From NCBI GenBank assembly GCA_963693305.1, contig OY855910.1, positions 18,950,362 through 19,014,361 of the forward strand: a stretch of 64,000 nt of DNA, read 5' to 3'. The position numbers and the translations under genes were made by a program. The notes under the pieces are model-generated. The model saw only the letters and a program-made list of their open reading frames with translations, did not search any database and had not been told where the DNA came from. This document shows positions 47,582-59,451 of the stretch, one piece after another. Each line of letters begins with the position of its first letter. Position 1 is the first letter of the stretch. Source of the stretch: Meandrina meandrites (lineage: Eukaryota > Cnidaria > Anthozoa > Scleractinia > Meandrinidae).

Positions 47582-47605
47582 CATGAAGAAGGCTGGTTTG
47601 GCCAC
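47582..47605 (+). ncRNA. Hammerhead-like motif in the Penelope-like 3' tail
   Basis: ATGAAGA (expected CTGAAGA) is followed by a helix from GG-TGG with CCA-CC and by GAAATATA, where AUAU could form the two-pair helix III and AUA the cleavage triplet. The first core base is changed, so this copy is probably inactive. Confidence 0.3.
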
Positions 47606-47878
47606 CCGAAATATAGTACAGCAAATTTAAAATCTGTCTACGTTGTATCGGTCTCTGCTTTTTTATATTCTTCATTTTCTATTTTAAACCGATCAGATCA
47701 CTATTGATTCAGCGTATACCAGTAGGATCATCGTCAACGGTTGCTTGCTTGTTTAAAGATTTTGTACTCAAAAGAGTTCTCGTGTTTGATATATTTATAT
47801 CTAACCGACAAAAGATCTAAAACCGATCTTAAAAAAGATCTGTAGGTTGGATTCGGAACTACGTTATTTTTTCATAAA

Positions 47879-48110
47879 TTTAACGTGGCTCTGAACCCTA
47901 CCTACGGAATTTTTTTAAAACATTGTTAGATTGTTTGTTTCGTCCATTAGACAAAAATATAGTTATAAGCCTCAAACGGCAAACAATAAGGTTTCTTTGA
48001 CCTCATTTGGCGTTGCCATAGCAACGACTAAAATATGTTCATTGGTAAAACAAGGTAAAATGGGCTCTGAACCTTTGCGACGAAGGTAATCTTAAAACCT
48101 GGAAGGCTAT
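47879..48110 (+). repeat. Degenerate copy of the GGTGGCTC TTAA element
   Basis: TTAACGTGGCTCTGAACC followed by sequence similar to 39564-39800, including ATAGTTATAAGC and GTTGCCATAGCAAC. It is older and more diverged than the pair at 39219-39901. Confidence 0.5.
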
Positions 48111-48690
48111 CCCCCTGCAGCATTTAATGTCCATTGGTGGAATAAAAGCACTGGGGACAAACTTTGATCAGGAAAGAATTCCGACAAGTTTTTCCACATC
48201 CAGTTTCTACAAAAGTGTTTTAGGCAGCTGCGCTGAGTATTGTGACGAAAAAGTCCGAAACAGGTCGCGAATCAAGTCCTCTGGAATAATAAGTATATGT
48301 CAATTGGAAAACCGTACATGATCTGGGTGTTGAGCCTCATCACTATATATACTGGCCAGTATCTACAGTGCAATGCCCCACAAATGGACGCCGAGTTCAT
48401 GATCAATCACCACGATGCCTCCAACCTCAGTAGAAATTGAAAGACATTTACCTTTCTTTTATATAATCAAACTTTAAAAAACCCACTGCTCAAGCTTATC
48501 TTCTTAAACGGATTAATTGACTGGGACTCTACCTATCGCAGAATATATAATATGTCAATTGATCCTTACACAAGATTTTTTCAATATAAAATTCTGAATA
48601 ATTGCCTTTATTTAAATAGAGACCTATTCCGTTTCGAGATTGCTGAGTCTCCTATTTGCCCTTTCTGCTCTACGTACTCGGAAACAATTT
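48060..48690 (+). pseudogene. L1-like LINE ORF2 remnant
   Basis: Frames include LQHLMSIGGIKALGTNF, then LWNNKYMSIGKPYMI after a frameshift near 48,280, then RFFQYKILNNCLYLNRDLF and ESPICPFCSTYSETIF. These resemble the post-RT and Cys-rich C-terminal part of L1-type ORF2. The reading is cut at about 48,690 by foldback copy B. Confidence 0.55.
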
Positions 48691-49085
48691 TTATTATATA
48701 AACTTCAGTGTGTTATAGGGATTTTGGCCACTGAGAAATGTCGTATCAGAACACATGTGTTCTGATATCGTATCAAACATGTGTCCTGATATGACCTTTG
48801 GAATATTCACCTTTTGAGAGAATTGAGCTAAATTTATATAATAAATAGAATAATACATGGGAGCTTGGAGATATGAAATTGATCTTCTCGTGTTCAATCT
48901 CGATATCCCACTCTTTCGCTGCGCTCACTCGTGAGATATCGAGTTGAACTCGAAGATAAATTTCATATCTCCGCGCGCCCCTGTATTATTCTCTATATAT
49001 GGCCGTTAAAGATTGACCCCAGTGTCTGGGTAAAATTACAAGAGTTGCCTGTTGTATATCAACCAGTACAACTGACTTTAAGGTT
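48689..49085. repeat. Foldback repeat, copy B, inserted in the LINE remnant
   Basis: Direct copy of 40877-41243 with the same hairpin and the AGAACACATGTGTTCT palindrome. It interrupts the LINE frame right after SETIF. Confidence 0.75.
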
Positions 49086-49089
49086 ACTT

Positions 49090-49300
49090 ACTGTTATTAG
49101 GTAAATTGGAAAACTCTCCTCTCTATTTTGAGACATGATTAATCCCAATCTTTTATTACATTTCTCTGTTGAGGCTAAGGTAAAGACTACGCTGTGTTGT
49201 ATTATAATGAACTGTAACGATTATATTTAAGGTTTTTGTTCTCCTAATTGTATATTGTATGTATTTTATTCTTGTATTATCAATAAAAATGTTAAAAAAG
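49090..49300 (+). mobile_element. Probable 3' end of the L1-like LINE
   Basis: Sequence after the foldback ends TATTGTATGTATTTTATTC and AATAAAAATG near 49,285, which would suit a LINE 3' end with a polyadenylation signal. Coding similarity is not clear here. Confidence 0.35.
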
Positions 49301-52199
49301 AGTACACCAAGTTTATGTAATAGTAGGGTTGTGCTAAGTTCCCTTGCATAGTCGACGCGACGCGGCGATCGACCTACTAAAACAAGGGAAGAGAGGAAAT
49401 ATGACAGCAACACTTATATAGCCTGAGTTGCAGCCGGACATGTGTCAAAAATCCTCTGCGATGCAGATTTGCTTTCATTTTGGTAGTTTTTTTGGTGTTG
49501 TGTATGGTGTAAGGAGGGAAATCTTTGTTTTATTCGCTTTGCTGTAAAAAATATTCTTCAGTTTTCAGTCCACTGAATCGTAACAACAACCTTACTCGGG
49601 CGCGTGTAACCGCCAACTACGCAGGCTACCAGCCGTAAAGTGTTCTTAGTCATAGCTATAGTAAGCAATTTAAGCGTAAGTACAACCTGCTCTTGTCTTT
49701 TCGTTAATTGTTATGTACCTGTATAGTTTTGAAAGAGATTAATTTTCAATCGAAGTTCTTCCGATACTTCTAATGCTATAAGGTAAAATGTTAACTTAGA
49801 CCGCGTGACCAGTTGTGTAATTTCCGCTATTCCGATACAAATACAATTCCTGTGTAAAGTATTCTTTGGTTAAGTTTTGGTGATATCTTGGAGACATCTG
49901 GCCAGCCAAGTACAGCGTACTCTCTGTCTCCGGCTGATTTCTTCTGTAAGGGATCCTGTACTTCCACCGCAAGCAAAGAGGAAAATCCCCGCTAAAGAAG
50001 TGAAAAACCTATTATCATAATGGTGCGATCACCAAATGACGTAAAACAAAAGATTCAAAAGAGAATAAACAATACCCAGCAACACTAACACACTCATATT
50101 TTTTTATAATAACCATTTTTTATAAGAACGTTAGGGCTGATATTTGCCCCAAAATTCAAGAAAATGTATGGGCTAAAAGAAGAACATCCTCATGCTCAGC
50201 CAAATTTTACGCGTTCTTATTAAAAAAGAGTGTATAGCATAACCAACAATGGTAGATATCCAAGAAGGCGCGTAGCGCCGAGTTGGCTATATCTATCTGA
50301 TATCCCACAAGCGCGATTGGAATAATTGTTCTACTTTAAACACCCAATGAATTGCAATATTAAAGCTGAATTGCAATATTAAAGCTGTACTCGCACACGC
50401 GTACACCTGCCATGGTATATGGTCCATGTTATATGAGCCCACAGTATACCCATGGCCTGTAAACCAGTCAAAACTCGGGAATTTCAATATACTGTGACTA
50501 GTATAGGCTACAAATGACTCATCTACATTATTATCAACAAATTGTGGCTTGTAGAATGAACGAGAGCATATGGTCTAATCAGATTCGGTAGCAACTTCTT
50601 TGTTTTATCACACGCACAAACACAAGAGAAGGAGGTTGCTCCCGTCCAATTTAATCTTCTTTCAAATTTAAATTTTAGCGTTCCTTTTAAGTTGTGTTGA
50701 CGCACAATCCGGAATTATGACGCTCGCTTATATCTATTAATACAATATACAGGTAGTAATAATGGATATACGTGGAAGAATAAATAAACATGTGTCATCT
50801 CTTTACCAGCCAAGTTGCTGGAGGAAGCCCAAGAGTTTGAGATTAATGGTTATGGTCATATTCTTTTTTATAAGCGCAGAAAGAAGCTCGTGGGTTGACA
50901 TTTCCTTGCCTGGAAAGTTTATATAGTCCTCGAACTACACCCATGCGAAGTTAGGAGCGACTGAGACCGATTATTATTATTTCGTTCGATATCGATATTA
51001 ATCTTTAAATTTTTTGCCGCCGACATGGCTGAGTGGTCAACTCGTGAGCCTGGACGCTGAGTATTGCGAGTATCATCATGATACTTAGGCTGCGATATAT
51101 TTCAATGCACGGTTTACATCACCGTTTACATACCGTTTATTATATTGGCAGTAAACCTGCGTGTAGCCGCAGGGGAGGAGGAGGGGGTGGTATGGCTACT
51201 CGTAGGGTAGGCTAGCTGGTAAACAGTTCCTTTCTCCTCTCTTGCAATAACTCGTCGTTGCGTTCGGTGCGCAAATTCTTATTTTACCTATCGCCTACGT
51301 GGAAAAAAAAGCTCCTTATTGAACCTCGAGAACAGTCTGCTACTGAACTTTTTACTTATAGCCTGCGGCGCAAACAGTCTACGCCGCCAATATTTTTGAG
51401 TAGCACGTCCAGCTGCAGGGACAAACTAAATGGCTTCTGCACCAGTTGAATAAAGAATACAAATATGCATTTTTATCGAAAACATAATTCAAAAAAAAAT
51501 TTACCTTTCTATTCTCTTCAGTCTTATACCCGTATGAGCACTTACATTAAGACAAAAAACCTTAGTACGTGCTGAAGCGGTTAGCCGTCGTTCATGTGAA
51601 ATTGTTTGGTCTATTATTATAATTTTTAATCTTTCAGTCCAGTTGCTACTAGATAAATGCATATAGCCACAGGCTGTTTGGAAGCTCTTGTGACACAGGA
51701 AGCCTTAACAGTTCTGACATCCTGCATGCCCCGGCCGGCTTCAACGTCAATGATCCCATTTTTCATGTATCTGTCATGTTCATATTTCAACGCTATATAA
51801 TTTCGGCTCAGTCCTAAATTACAGAAGCACAGATCTAGATCCCATCCAGTTTTTCACAAGAACCTTGCGGAGAAGGGTTAGCTTATCGCAGAAGGTTGAC
51901 GTTAAAGGACAAAAGTGGGAGAAAAACGTCTATTGCAGTAAGTTCGAATACTTTCAGAGTTTACAGCATAAATAGCTAGGTAATATACTTGTAGTCGTTT
52001 ACATAGAACATACGACCAAGCACGTGGAAAAGAATAATTCTTTTTTTTAATGTACACTGCCGTATCACAAAATGCCGTAAGAAAGCCGCATTACCATGTA
52101 CGATGATAGAAGTCCGTTTCTTGGGTTCTGTTTGTGAGCATGGTGAAATTATTCAACAACTAGACTTGAGCGAACATAGTCAGCGAATCGTTGCCCGGA
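49301..52199. other. Intergenic stretch with one small hairpin element
   Basis: No coding region recognised. It contains the inverted repeat at 50090-50233 and an A-box-like sequence near 51,029 without a B box. Confidence 0.5.
50090..50233. repeat. Small inverted-repeat element, 144 bp
   Basis: ACACTC...TTTTTATAAGAACG at the left pairs with CGTTCTTATTAAAAAAGAGTGT at the right. The arms are imperfect; inner pairing joins GGGCTGA and TCAGCC. Confidence 0.5.
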
Positions 52200-52828
52200 G
52201 CACAGGCGGCCCAGGCTCCTGATAAGATTACTCGAGAACGTGACTCGATCGAGCGTTACAACGGTTTGAATTTATGAAGGTTTGTATGGGAGAAAACGGT
52301 TTCGAAATTATTCGCAAATATATGTACATTTTGAAAATAAAATCGACTTACCTCAATGCCTTGTTGTCTTTCTTGTTGTCATCTCGCTTCTCAAACCGAT
52401 CTGACGCCTTTTTGGCGAGTTTTAGCTTTTTTGGTTTTCCACCGCTAAGAAGAAGTAAAGGCTGCACACTCGATTTCCGACCGACCGCCGCTCGAAGCGA
52501 AAAAAAATCATTGAAATCACGCTAACCGACCCAATTCCTACGCAGTATTATAGAAGAGGCTTAAGCGCTTCTTCTCGCCGATTTCCAACTCAAATCCATC
52601 CTCACAACGCACGTTACGAAGCGCTGAATCCCACTCAACGAACCTTCTCCATCTTCGAATAATCCTCCCAGGAGCAGCCATGGACACATCGGAAGCCCGC
52701 ATAGCATGCCGGGCCAATAAAGTAACCCCAACTGGGGGAGGGGACCGCACAATTGTCAACACGCAACCTGCTTTGCTCCAGCGTCCCCTGGGGAGACTTT
52801 TGTAGAGGCCACCGAAGGAGCATTGTTT
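52200..52828 (-). repeat. Left arm of a 629-bp long inverted repeat
   Basis: Pairs base for base with 53871-54499 about a centre at 53349.5; mirror open frames of identical sequence in both arms show no indel and no substitution across more than 480 bases. On the minus strand it holds a candidate exon (52353-52445) and a 47-residue ORF (52538-52681). Confidence 0.9.
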
Positions 52829-52839
52829 ACAACTGTGAG

Positions 52840-52928
52840 ATCAATGAATGGATCAATGAATCGGTCAATGAATCGGTCAATGAATCGGTCAATGAATCGG
52901 TCAATCGGTCAATGAATGGATCAATGAA
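52840..52928 (+). repeat. 12-bp tandem repeat (TCAATGAATCGG), about seven units
   Basis: Units alternate TCAATGAATCGG and TCAATGAATGGA, with one shortened unit. It lies just inside the left arm of the inverted repeat. Confidence 0.85.
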
Positions 52929-53214
52929 AGTGTGGATCAGTGAAGATGTAAGTACGCACAAAATATTCACCCTACTTAAATAAGACAATTTATTTCTCCG
53001 CTATAGTTTTACATTACAAGTCTTAATCGAACAAAGAATGAGTTGCTAGTCAATTTTGGTCTTACAATGTTCTTGCTGACCGTAGATCAAATTCAAAACG
53101 CAATTTGAAATAATTTTTAGAACGGTACAGACAGCGCGCGAAAAATTTTCGCACGCCACGCTTCACCGTAAAATCGCTCACATCCATGAGCAGTTGTTTT
53201 TTTAAACTTTTCAG

Positions 53215-53467
53215 GATAAGACTAAATGACGATCAAGAAGAAATCGTTTCATTCGCTGCCAAGGGGCACAATCTTCTGATCACCGGGCAAGCTGGAGTTG
53301 GTAAAAGTGAAGTGGTAAAAAGAATAATCGCAAATGCGAAAGCACGTGGGAAAAACGTAGGTGTGATATGTTCGAGCGGGATCGCTTGTCAAGTGTACGA
53401 TCGCGGAGTTGCCTCAACAGTCCATTCTTTCTACGGGCTAATGACAGCCGAATTGCCTTGGCGACAG
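53215..53467 (+). CDS. PIF1-like helicase, single P-loop exon
   Basis: Reads LNDDQEEIVSFAAKGHNLLI, then TGQAGVGKSEVVKRI with the Walker A GQAGVGKS, then ICSSGIACQVY and ASTVHSFYGL, the motif Ia region of PIF1 helicases. PIF1 helicases unwind DNA 5' to 3' using ATP. The exon has a TTTTCAG acceptor and a weak donor (GTAATC). No exon for motifs II-VI was found nearby, so it is part of a spliced gene with distant exons, or a fragment. It is the only protein-like sequence between the two 629-bp inverted repeats. Confidence 0.75.
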
Positions 53468-54017
53468 GTAATCGACAGATCTGTTAGTAACACTGTGGTT
53501 TGCGAATTATTTACAATTTCTCTAACCGATAACAGCTCACCTTCGCGGTGTTCGTAGTTTGATAGCAACCTATAAAGCGGAGTGTATTTTAAATCAGCAC
53601 TTACAAGATTTAGTTGTACAACTGCTCGTTCGAAGTGTACTAAACGAGCACGAATAACACTTACCAAGTTTGCCATTTGAATGTGGAGGTCATCCTGCGA
53701 AGCACGGCAAGCTAGGCCAAAAAAAATATCCGACCATATATCAACTATGCTAGAGTTAACGCCGCAAAAAGAATACTTTCACTGAAAATTGATCGTTCAG
53801 TAGCACTGAAAAACTTCTTTTTTTTTTAAATTTGTAAACAAGTCGATTCGTTATTTTGATTGGTTTATCGAAACAATGCTCCTTCGGTGGCCTCTACAAA
53901 AGTCTCCCCAGGGGACGCTGGAGCAAAGCAGGTTGCGTGTTGACAATTGTGCGGTCCCCTCCCCCAGTTGGGGTTACTTTATTGGCCCGGCATGCTATGC
54001 GGGCTTCCGATGTGTCC

Positions 54018-54161
54018 ATGGCTGCTCCTGGGAGGATTATTCGAAGATGGAGAAGGTTCGTTGAGTGGGATTCAGCGCTTCGTAACGTGCGTTGTGAGGA
54101 TGGATTTGAGTTGGAAATCGGCGAGAAGAAGCGCTTAAGCCTCTTCTATAATACTGCGTAG
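54018..54161 (+). CDS. Small ORF of 47 residues in the right arm (mirror copy at 52538-52681, minus)
   Basis: Starts MAAPGRIIRRWRRFVEW in good initiation context (TCCATGG) and stops at TAG. No family recognised. It could be a 5' leader ORF or chance; the second copy is identical because the arms are. Confidence 0.3.
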   Translation: MAAPGRIIRRWRRFVEWDSALRNVRCEDGFELEIGEKKRLSLFYNTA

Positions 54162-54254
54162 GAATTGGGTCGGTTAGCGTGATTTCAATGATTTTTTTTC
54201 GCTTCGAGCGGCGGTCGGTCGGAAATCGAGTGTGCAGCCTTTACTTCTTCTTAG

Positions 54255-54347
54255 CGGTGGAAAACCAAAAAAGCTAAAACTCGCCAAAAAGGCGTCAGAT
54301 CGGTTTGAGAAGCGAGATGACAACAAGAAAGACAACAAGGCATTGAG
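54255..54347 (+). CDS. Candidate Lys-rich exon in the right arm (mirror copy at 52353-52445, minus)
   Basis: Bounded by a pyrimidine-rich acceptor (CTTTACTTCTTCTTAG) and donor GTAAGT. The open frame reads GGKPKKLKLAKKASDRFEKR then DDNKKDNKAL. Codon use and borders suggest a real exon; the gene it belongs to is not recognised. Confidence 0.4.
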
Positions 54348-54975
54348 GTAAGTCGATTTTATTTTCAAAATGTACATATATTTGCGAATAATTTCGAAAC
54401 CGTTTTCTCCCATACAAACCTTCATAAATTCAAACCGTTGTAACGCTCGATCGAGTCACGTTCTCGAGTAATCTTATCAGGAGCCTGGGCCGCCTGTGCC
54501 CGGGGTGGACTTCTGTTCAGCGGAATTGTCCATCGCTCGTACAAAACGAGTTCGAAAATGGTCTATAATTGTTTCCTAATTCCCTAGTTCAAACACACCG
54601 CACAAAACTTATCTTAATTTTTTTTTGCAATTTAAATGGATAGAGTGTGTTTTTTATCTTACCGTACCTTCAGGACCTTCATTTTTTATTCGAATCGATC
54701 ATTGGACTTTGGATATTCATGATTCCTGTCTTGTTTTACCTCAATGATTCATGGTTTATTTAAAAATTTCATTCCATATTCATGATTCATTTGTCATTTT
54801 TTTCGTCCAGTTTTGAAATGGCTTTACTGTGTGTAACGCAGTCAAGTCGATAGGTAAGGGATGAAGATTTGAATCGCAGTTTCAGTGTTTTCCTGTAGGG
54901 GGGTCTGTTGGCATGCTCCCCCAGAAAATTTGAAAATTAGACGCTCGGAAATGCTATTTTCGGCCATTGCTGTGA

Positions 54976-55045
54976 TATCAATCAATCAATCAAATTTATT
55001 TAACCTCGCAGCAATTATTATATAATTTGTATTGCCTCGCATTAT
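54976..55045 (-). mobile_element. LINE 3' tail, minus strand
   Basis: On the minus strand it reads GAGGTTAAATAAATTTGATT followed by GATT repeats: a polyadenylation signal and tetranucleotide tail as in the other LINE ends here. Confidence 0.5.
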
Positions 55046-55360
55046 AAATTTGTCAAACTTGGTGACCGTTAAACATGCTCCGTTTTGTATGCATGGTCGT
55101 TTCTGAATAAATCGTCTCGCGTTTGCGTATGCGGCGAATCTCACTATTGTCGTCAATGTATGCAACAGACACTCGAGTCGAGGAAATAAGGGATTTAAAT
55201 ACACATATACCGGTATCAGACTGAATAGCAATACGGGCAAATAAACCAATGGTCGTGTGGTTGTGATAAGTACTGCCTAGTTCTTGTGCCACTTTCAAGT
55301 TTTAGATGACGTCATCGAAGAAATAGGAATTAAAATTGACTGGCAGTGACCTCGTTAATG

Positions 55361-56446
55361 GGGGTCCCCAATAGGGTTCTTCAATCCCGCCATCCCGACC
55401 AAAATTTTTCCTCAATCCCGTAATCCCGACGGTTTTTAGCAGCCAATCCCGATCCCGGTCATTAGCGTTTTTTAAGGTCCCTTACCTCAACGGAAAAGGC
55501 CTTTTTATGGTGTCCAGATTCCCTCACAGCAAATCCAAGTATGAAAATTAGCTCTTTCCACCAAAGGGAGGGCATAGTTCATCCGGCAGATTTCAATTTC
55601 AAATGAACTAGGTCGCACAGTCCTTTATTTTGTTGTACGTCGTTATGCTATGCCTTTAGTGCCACCCTTTAGTCAGGCCCGCAGGAACGAATTTGTGATG
55701 CTCGGGGTCGGGGACGGTTTCAGTTTCTAAAAGATCTGAAAAGTCTAGTTTGAATTTTGTAAGACCCTGTTCTTTTCGCTTTTGTCTCTCAAAATGTTTT
55801 GTCCGAATGCAGATGTTTTCAAAGTAGCTTTCAAAATTTTCGTTGTAAGAGATTTTGATAAACAAAACTTATCGCATCAGGAGAACTCTCAAATTTCGCG
55901 GGCCGTACTGTAGAATACGGCCCGTAAAATTGACCAATCACAGCGCGCGTACTGTCTTAGAGATATAATAACATCATGTACATTTGGACCCGGGACCTGG
56001 ATCATCGCTGTCAGTGTTAGCCGACATCACTAGGATCCGCTAGGATACGTTTCTCCAAATACTACTGTGTCAATCTCCATCGACGACCTAAAGCTATAGC
56101 CACACGTGCCGATCAATATACAATAACTTGATACTCGAGATTTTGCGGTCGACAAAAGGTCGCTTGTGAATCGAATCCGAAGGATATTATTACGACCAAG
56201 GTTCACGGAAACAGACAAGATCGCGATGAAGATGACAGGTTGGTTTCGTACATTTTCGTCAACGGACTTCCCGAATCACGGCTCTTCAAAATAACATTTC
56301 CCGAGTCCCGCTCCGTAAAATCGCCAAATCCCGTGTCCCGTTCAAAATTACAATCCCGAATCTCGCTCCCCTTTTCCTCCAAAATCCCGAATCCCGGCCT
56401 TCAAATAAGCCAAATCCCGGATCCCGAAAAACTTATTGGGGACCCT
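55361..56446. mobile_element. TIR element of ~1.09 kb rich in AATCCCG, with 8-11 bp target duplication
   Basis: Ends GGGGTCCCCAATA and TATTGGGGACCCT are inverted copies. CGTTAATG flanks both sides (55353-55360, 56447-56454), extending to CCTCGTTAATG if the border is drawn inward. Both subterminal regions are arrays of ATCCCG. An 8-bp duplication suits hAT and a longer one suits Mutator-like elements. Confidence 0.75.
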
Positions 56447-57268
56447 CGTTAATGATCGATGAAAATCGAACTCACGTAGCTATAGGGAAAAAATCTATGA
56501 GATGATCTTCACAATAGGTGAAGATTCTTATTTGAAAAACGTTTCTTCTCACGAGATAAAACAGGCCGGGCAAATTGAATCTCCTTGCCGCTGTTTCCGG
56601 GGTGCTTAACCGCCAAACGAGTACGCTCCGAAACCTCGCAAATTATTCCGTGGCCGTCAGAAATGGAATGGAACCATGTATAAACACTAGAACAACAACA
56701 ACATCCCCTTCATTACCCTTTTTCATTAATGACAGAAATATATATAAAATATGACAACATACGTTAAACTATTTTAGCACATTATTTTTAACACTTTCGG
56801 TTTTAACCTATACTAGTGGTAAGGAAATTGGAACTTATAAATCTCCGTGCAAACGCCTCGTGTTCGTCAACATTTTAAATATAATTTTGTGAATAGGTGA
56901 TCTTGTGGTCCATTGAATTTCACTCCGAAGTCAACTAGACAAAACAAATTTGGCAAAAGAGCAGAGAATAATTCTTTTGAGGTAGTTTTGTGCAATTCCC
57001 TGAAGTCTCACAACTATGTGCTAACCCGCTACAATAGTAGTAAGTGTTTTAGGATAATGAAACCTGGCTCGAGGTTTTGTAAAGTTTTGCTGTACTTGCT
57101 TAAAATCTTGAGGGGTAGCCGACTGCATTCCCTTTTACCATTATTACTGAACATAAAAGAAGCAACTAGAGCACTACTGCTGACTACTAATTTCAAATGT
57201 CATTTTAAGTCTGATTCTTTCGGTTTAATTATTCGATTCATTAACTTTACTAAAATAAAATGTTTTTA

Positions 57269-59451
57269 GCGGAGCTCTCCAGCGGCCCGAAGGGCCGCAG
57301 AGCGGAGCCCCATAAGTACCGTGCGAGGATAGAAATTGAGAAAACCATGCGTTTGAGTTTTCATGGTCATCGTGGCTAGCGGCATGGCTCGCGGGCGCGT
57401 GCGCCTAGCGACGACGACGACGACGTCGCCCAAAATGGCGGCCATACTCCAGAAAAAGCTTGACCTGGGCATCTTACGTGTTTGATATTGACCATCCGCT
57501 TTTCGTTAAAAGTTACCCAACATAGAAGTTTGTAGGACACTGGACATTTTTTTTAAATCTTGTTGAAAATCGACTAGGGATATTTCATTTCGCCTACACG
57601 AATCGATTACGCGAAAAGGCGACAAAATCTTTGCTCAACCGCGGGAATGAAAACTTGTGAAGAAAGTGACCAGCAGAAAATATTTCTTCGTTATTATTTT
57701 TCACCCCATCACTTCAGAGATTTTTTCTCACATCAAAAAAATTATCTGGACATTTCACATCAACTTAACGAAGCCATTGCATGAAAAGGCGCCAAAATCT
57801 TTGGCACGCTGTTCACGTTTAAAGCTGAATGAAACACGTGTAGAAAGCTGCTGAAGAACATAGATCTTCGTGGATATTTCTCGCTGTATTTACCCATCTA
57901 CATCATGGAAACTTATCATTTATCATCGTTTAGGACAACCTTGTAACGGGAAGAACCGAAGTAATTGCGGACTTGAACATTACATATCGGACTACAAGTC
58001 AAAAGAGCGATGTCCACGGTTCGACCTGCGGCTGAGCAAGCCTGAAAATCACTGAATTGAGCTCAAATAAAAGTGAACTCAAAGCCGATCAAGTTCACTG
58101 AAGTGAAGGATAAAAGACTGTTAAAGGCTACACCGATGGAAAGAGAGAAATTGATCGTCGTTGATAATTCATATAATGTAGTGGTGTTGGAGAAAGCTTA
58201 CAACTCCGATATTATTGGGCTCGTTTGAAAGCTTTGCCCTGCAGAATATACAAGCCTTCTTCAATAATGAGGTAACGATCGTAAATGTATGCACTAAGCA
58301 TAAGCCTAATTTTATATTGAGAGAATTTACTTCATTTATGAACAAATTTGAAGTTGTGTCGCTTTTCAGATCTTCCAGTAAATATTTATCAAACCTGTTC
58401 GTGTTTGTACATCTATACCGCAGACATTGTTTATCAAATATTTCGTTTAGACTAGTGATGTTCACTACTGGATTTTGAAAACAAATTATTTAGCTTCACG
58501 GATCAAAATCACAATTTTGCAGATTTTCGGCTCGCTTGCATTTGTTTTGTTTGTCTTGTCACTGCTTATCAGTGAGTGTGTTGAAATACCTTCGATGCGT
58601 AAACGAATATTTCGCCGGTTTCGTTGCGAGTTACCTGTGCTTGGCTGAGTGAGTTCAGACTTTACCTACCGCATATTTATACTTACCAGAAATGAAGAAA
58701 ATTCATTCAGTTCTCTACATAAAATTATCTAAGGTACTTAGCAACGCGTACGATAAAACAGGATTAGTTAATCATCCCACTAAACCCCAACGAAAAGAAG
58801 ATGGTTCAAACAGTCAAAACAACATTGTAAGTTCATTCTATAAGTTAGCGTGCGCTACTTCCCAAATCACAAAGTGCCACAATTCTTACACAAAAGCTGG
58901 TTTAAAATTACTTACATAACCAGCACCATAAATTTTCAGAGTTTGTTTTGCCACCTCGATTTTCTCAGTTTGCCGTGGCGTGAGTTCATTTTGTTCAATG
59001 TGTTTAGCAGCGAGTTCACTTTGTTTTTCTGTATATTGTTTTTGCCTTGAGTTGATTTTCTTGCCCTGACAGTTTTGTAGTAAATCAAAACAAGGTCAAG
59101 ATTCTTTTTACATCGAAAAACTCATAGCGATCCTGGAGGTGTATTAATTAGTATACAGAAAACGTTATAAAGATTTGTTTTGCGCTGACGTGCGCGCGTA
59201 CGTGAGGAACCCAATAAAATGCACTCGTCAAATTCAATTTTAGAACCTGTCAGTGACAGGCTGTCACAGGAAAGAAAATTCAGACAGGACCACGAAATAT
59301 ATTGACGTCGCTTTCGTCAACAAAACCATGAGAGGTTTTTAACCATAAGCGATTAAAATTTATTTTGTACCTATATGGGCCTCTGTATAAGCTTAGAAAT
59401 ATAGCGTGGCTACCTATTTAGTAATAAAATTAATAAATGGGAGCTCCGCTT
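57269..59451. mobile_element. Candidate TIR element, ~2.18 kb
   Basis: AGCGGAGCTCTCC near 57269 pairs with GGAGCTCCGCT at 59440-59450. GGCCCGAAGGGCC and a CGACGACGACGACGACG run follow the left end. No transposase was recognised. Borders rest on a short match. Confidence 0.45.
57431..57443 (+). promoter_or_regulatory. YY1-like motif CAAAATGGCGGCC
   Basis: Fits AANATGGCGGC. It lies inside the candidate element 57269-59451. Confidence 0.35.

Larger units (their letters stand above)
53871..54499 (+). repeat. Right arm of the 629-bp long inverted repeat
   Basis: Mirror of 52200-52828. On the plus strand it holds the 47-residue ORF at 54018-54161 and the candidate exon at 54255-54347, so these face outward in both arms. 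The match stops sharply at 52199/54500 and 52829/53870. Confidence 0.9.

Noticed and set aside
51022..51100. tRNA-like start GACATGGCTGAGTGG
   Set aside because: The A box fits, but there is no B box (GGTTCGANTCC) at the right distance and no cloverleaf. At most a tRNA-derived repeat.
56913..57269. 118-codon open frame, plus strand
   Set aside because: Lys/Ser/Leu-rich translation of AT-rich DNA with no family match; it runs up to a transposon end.
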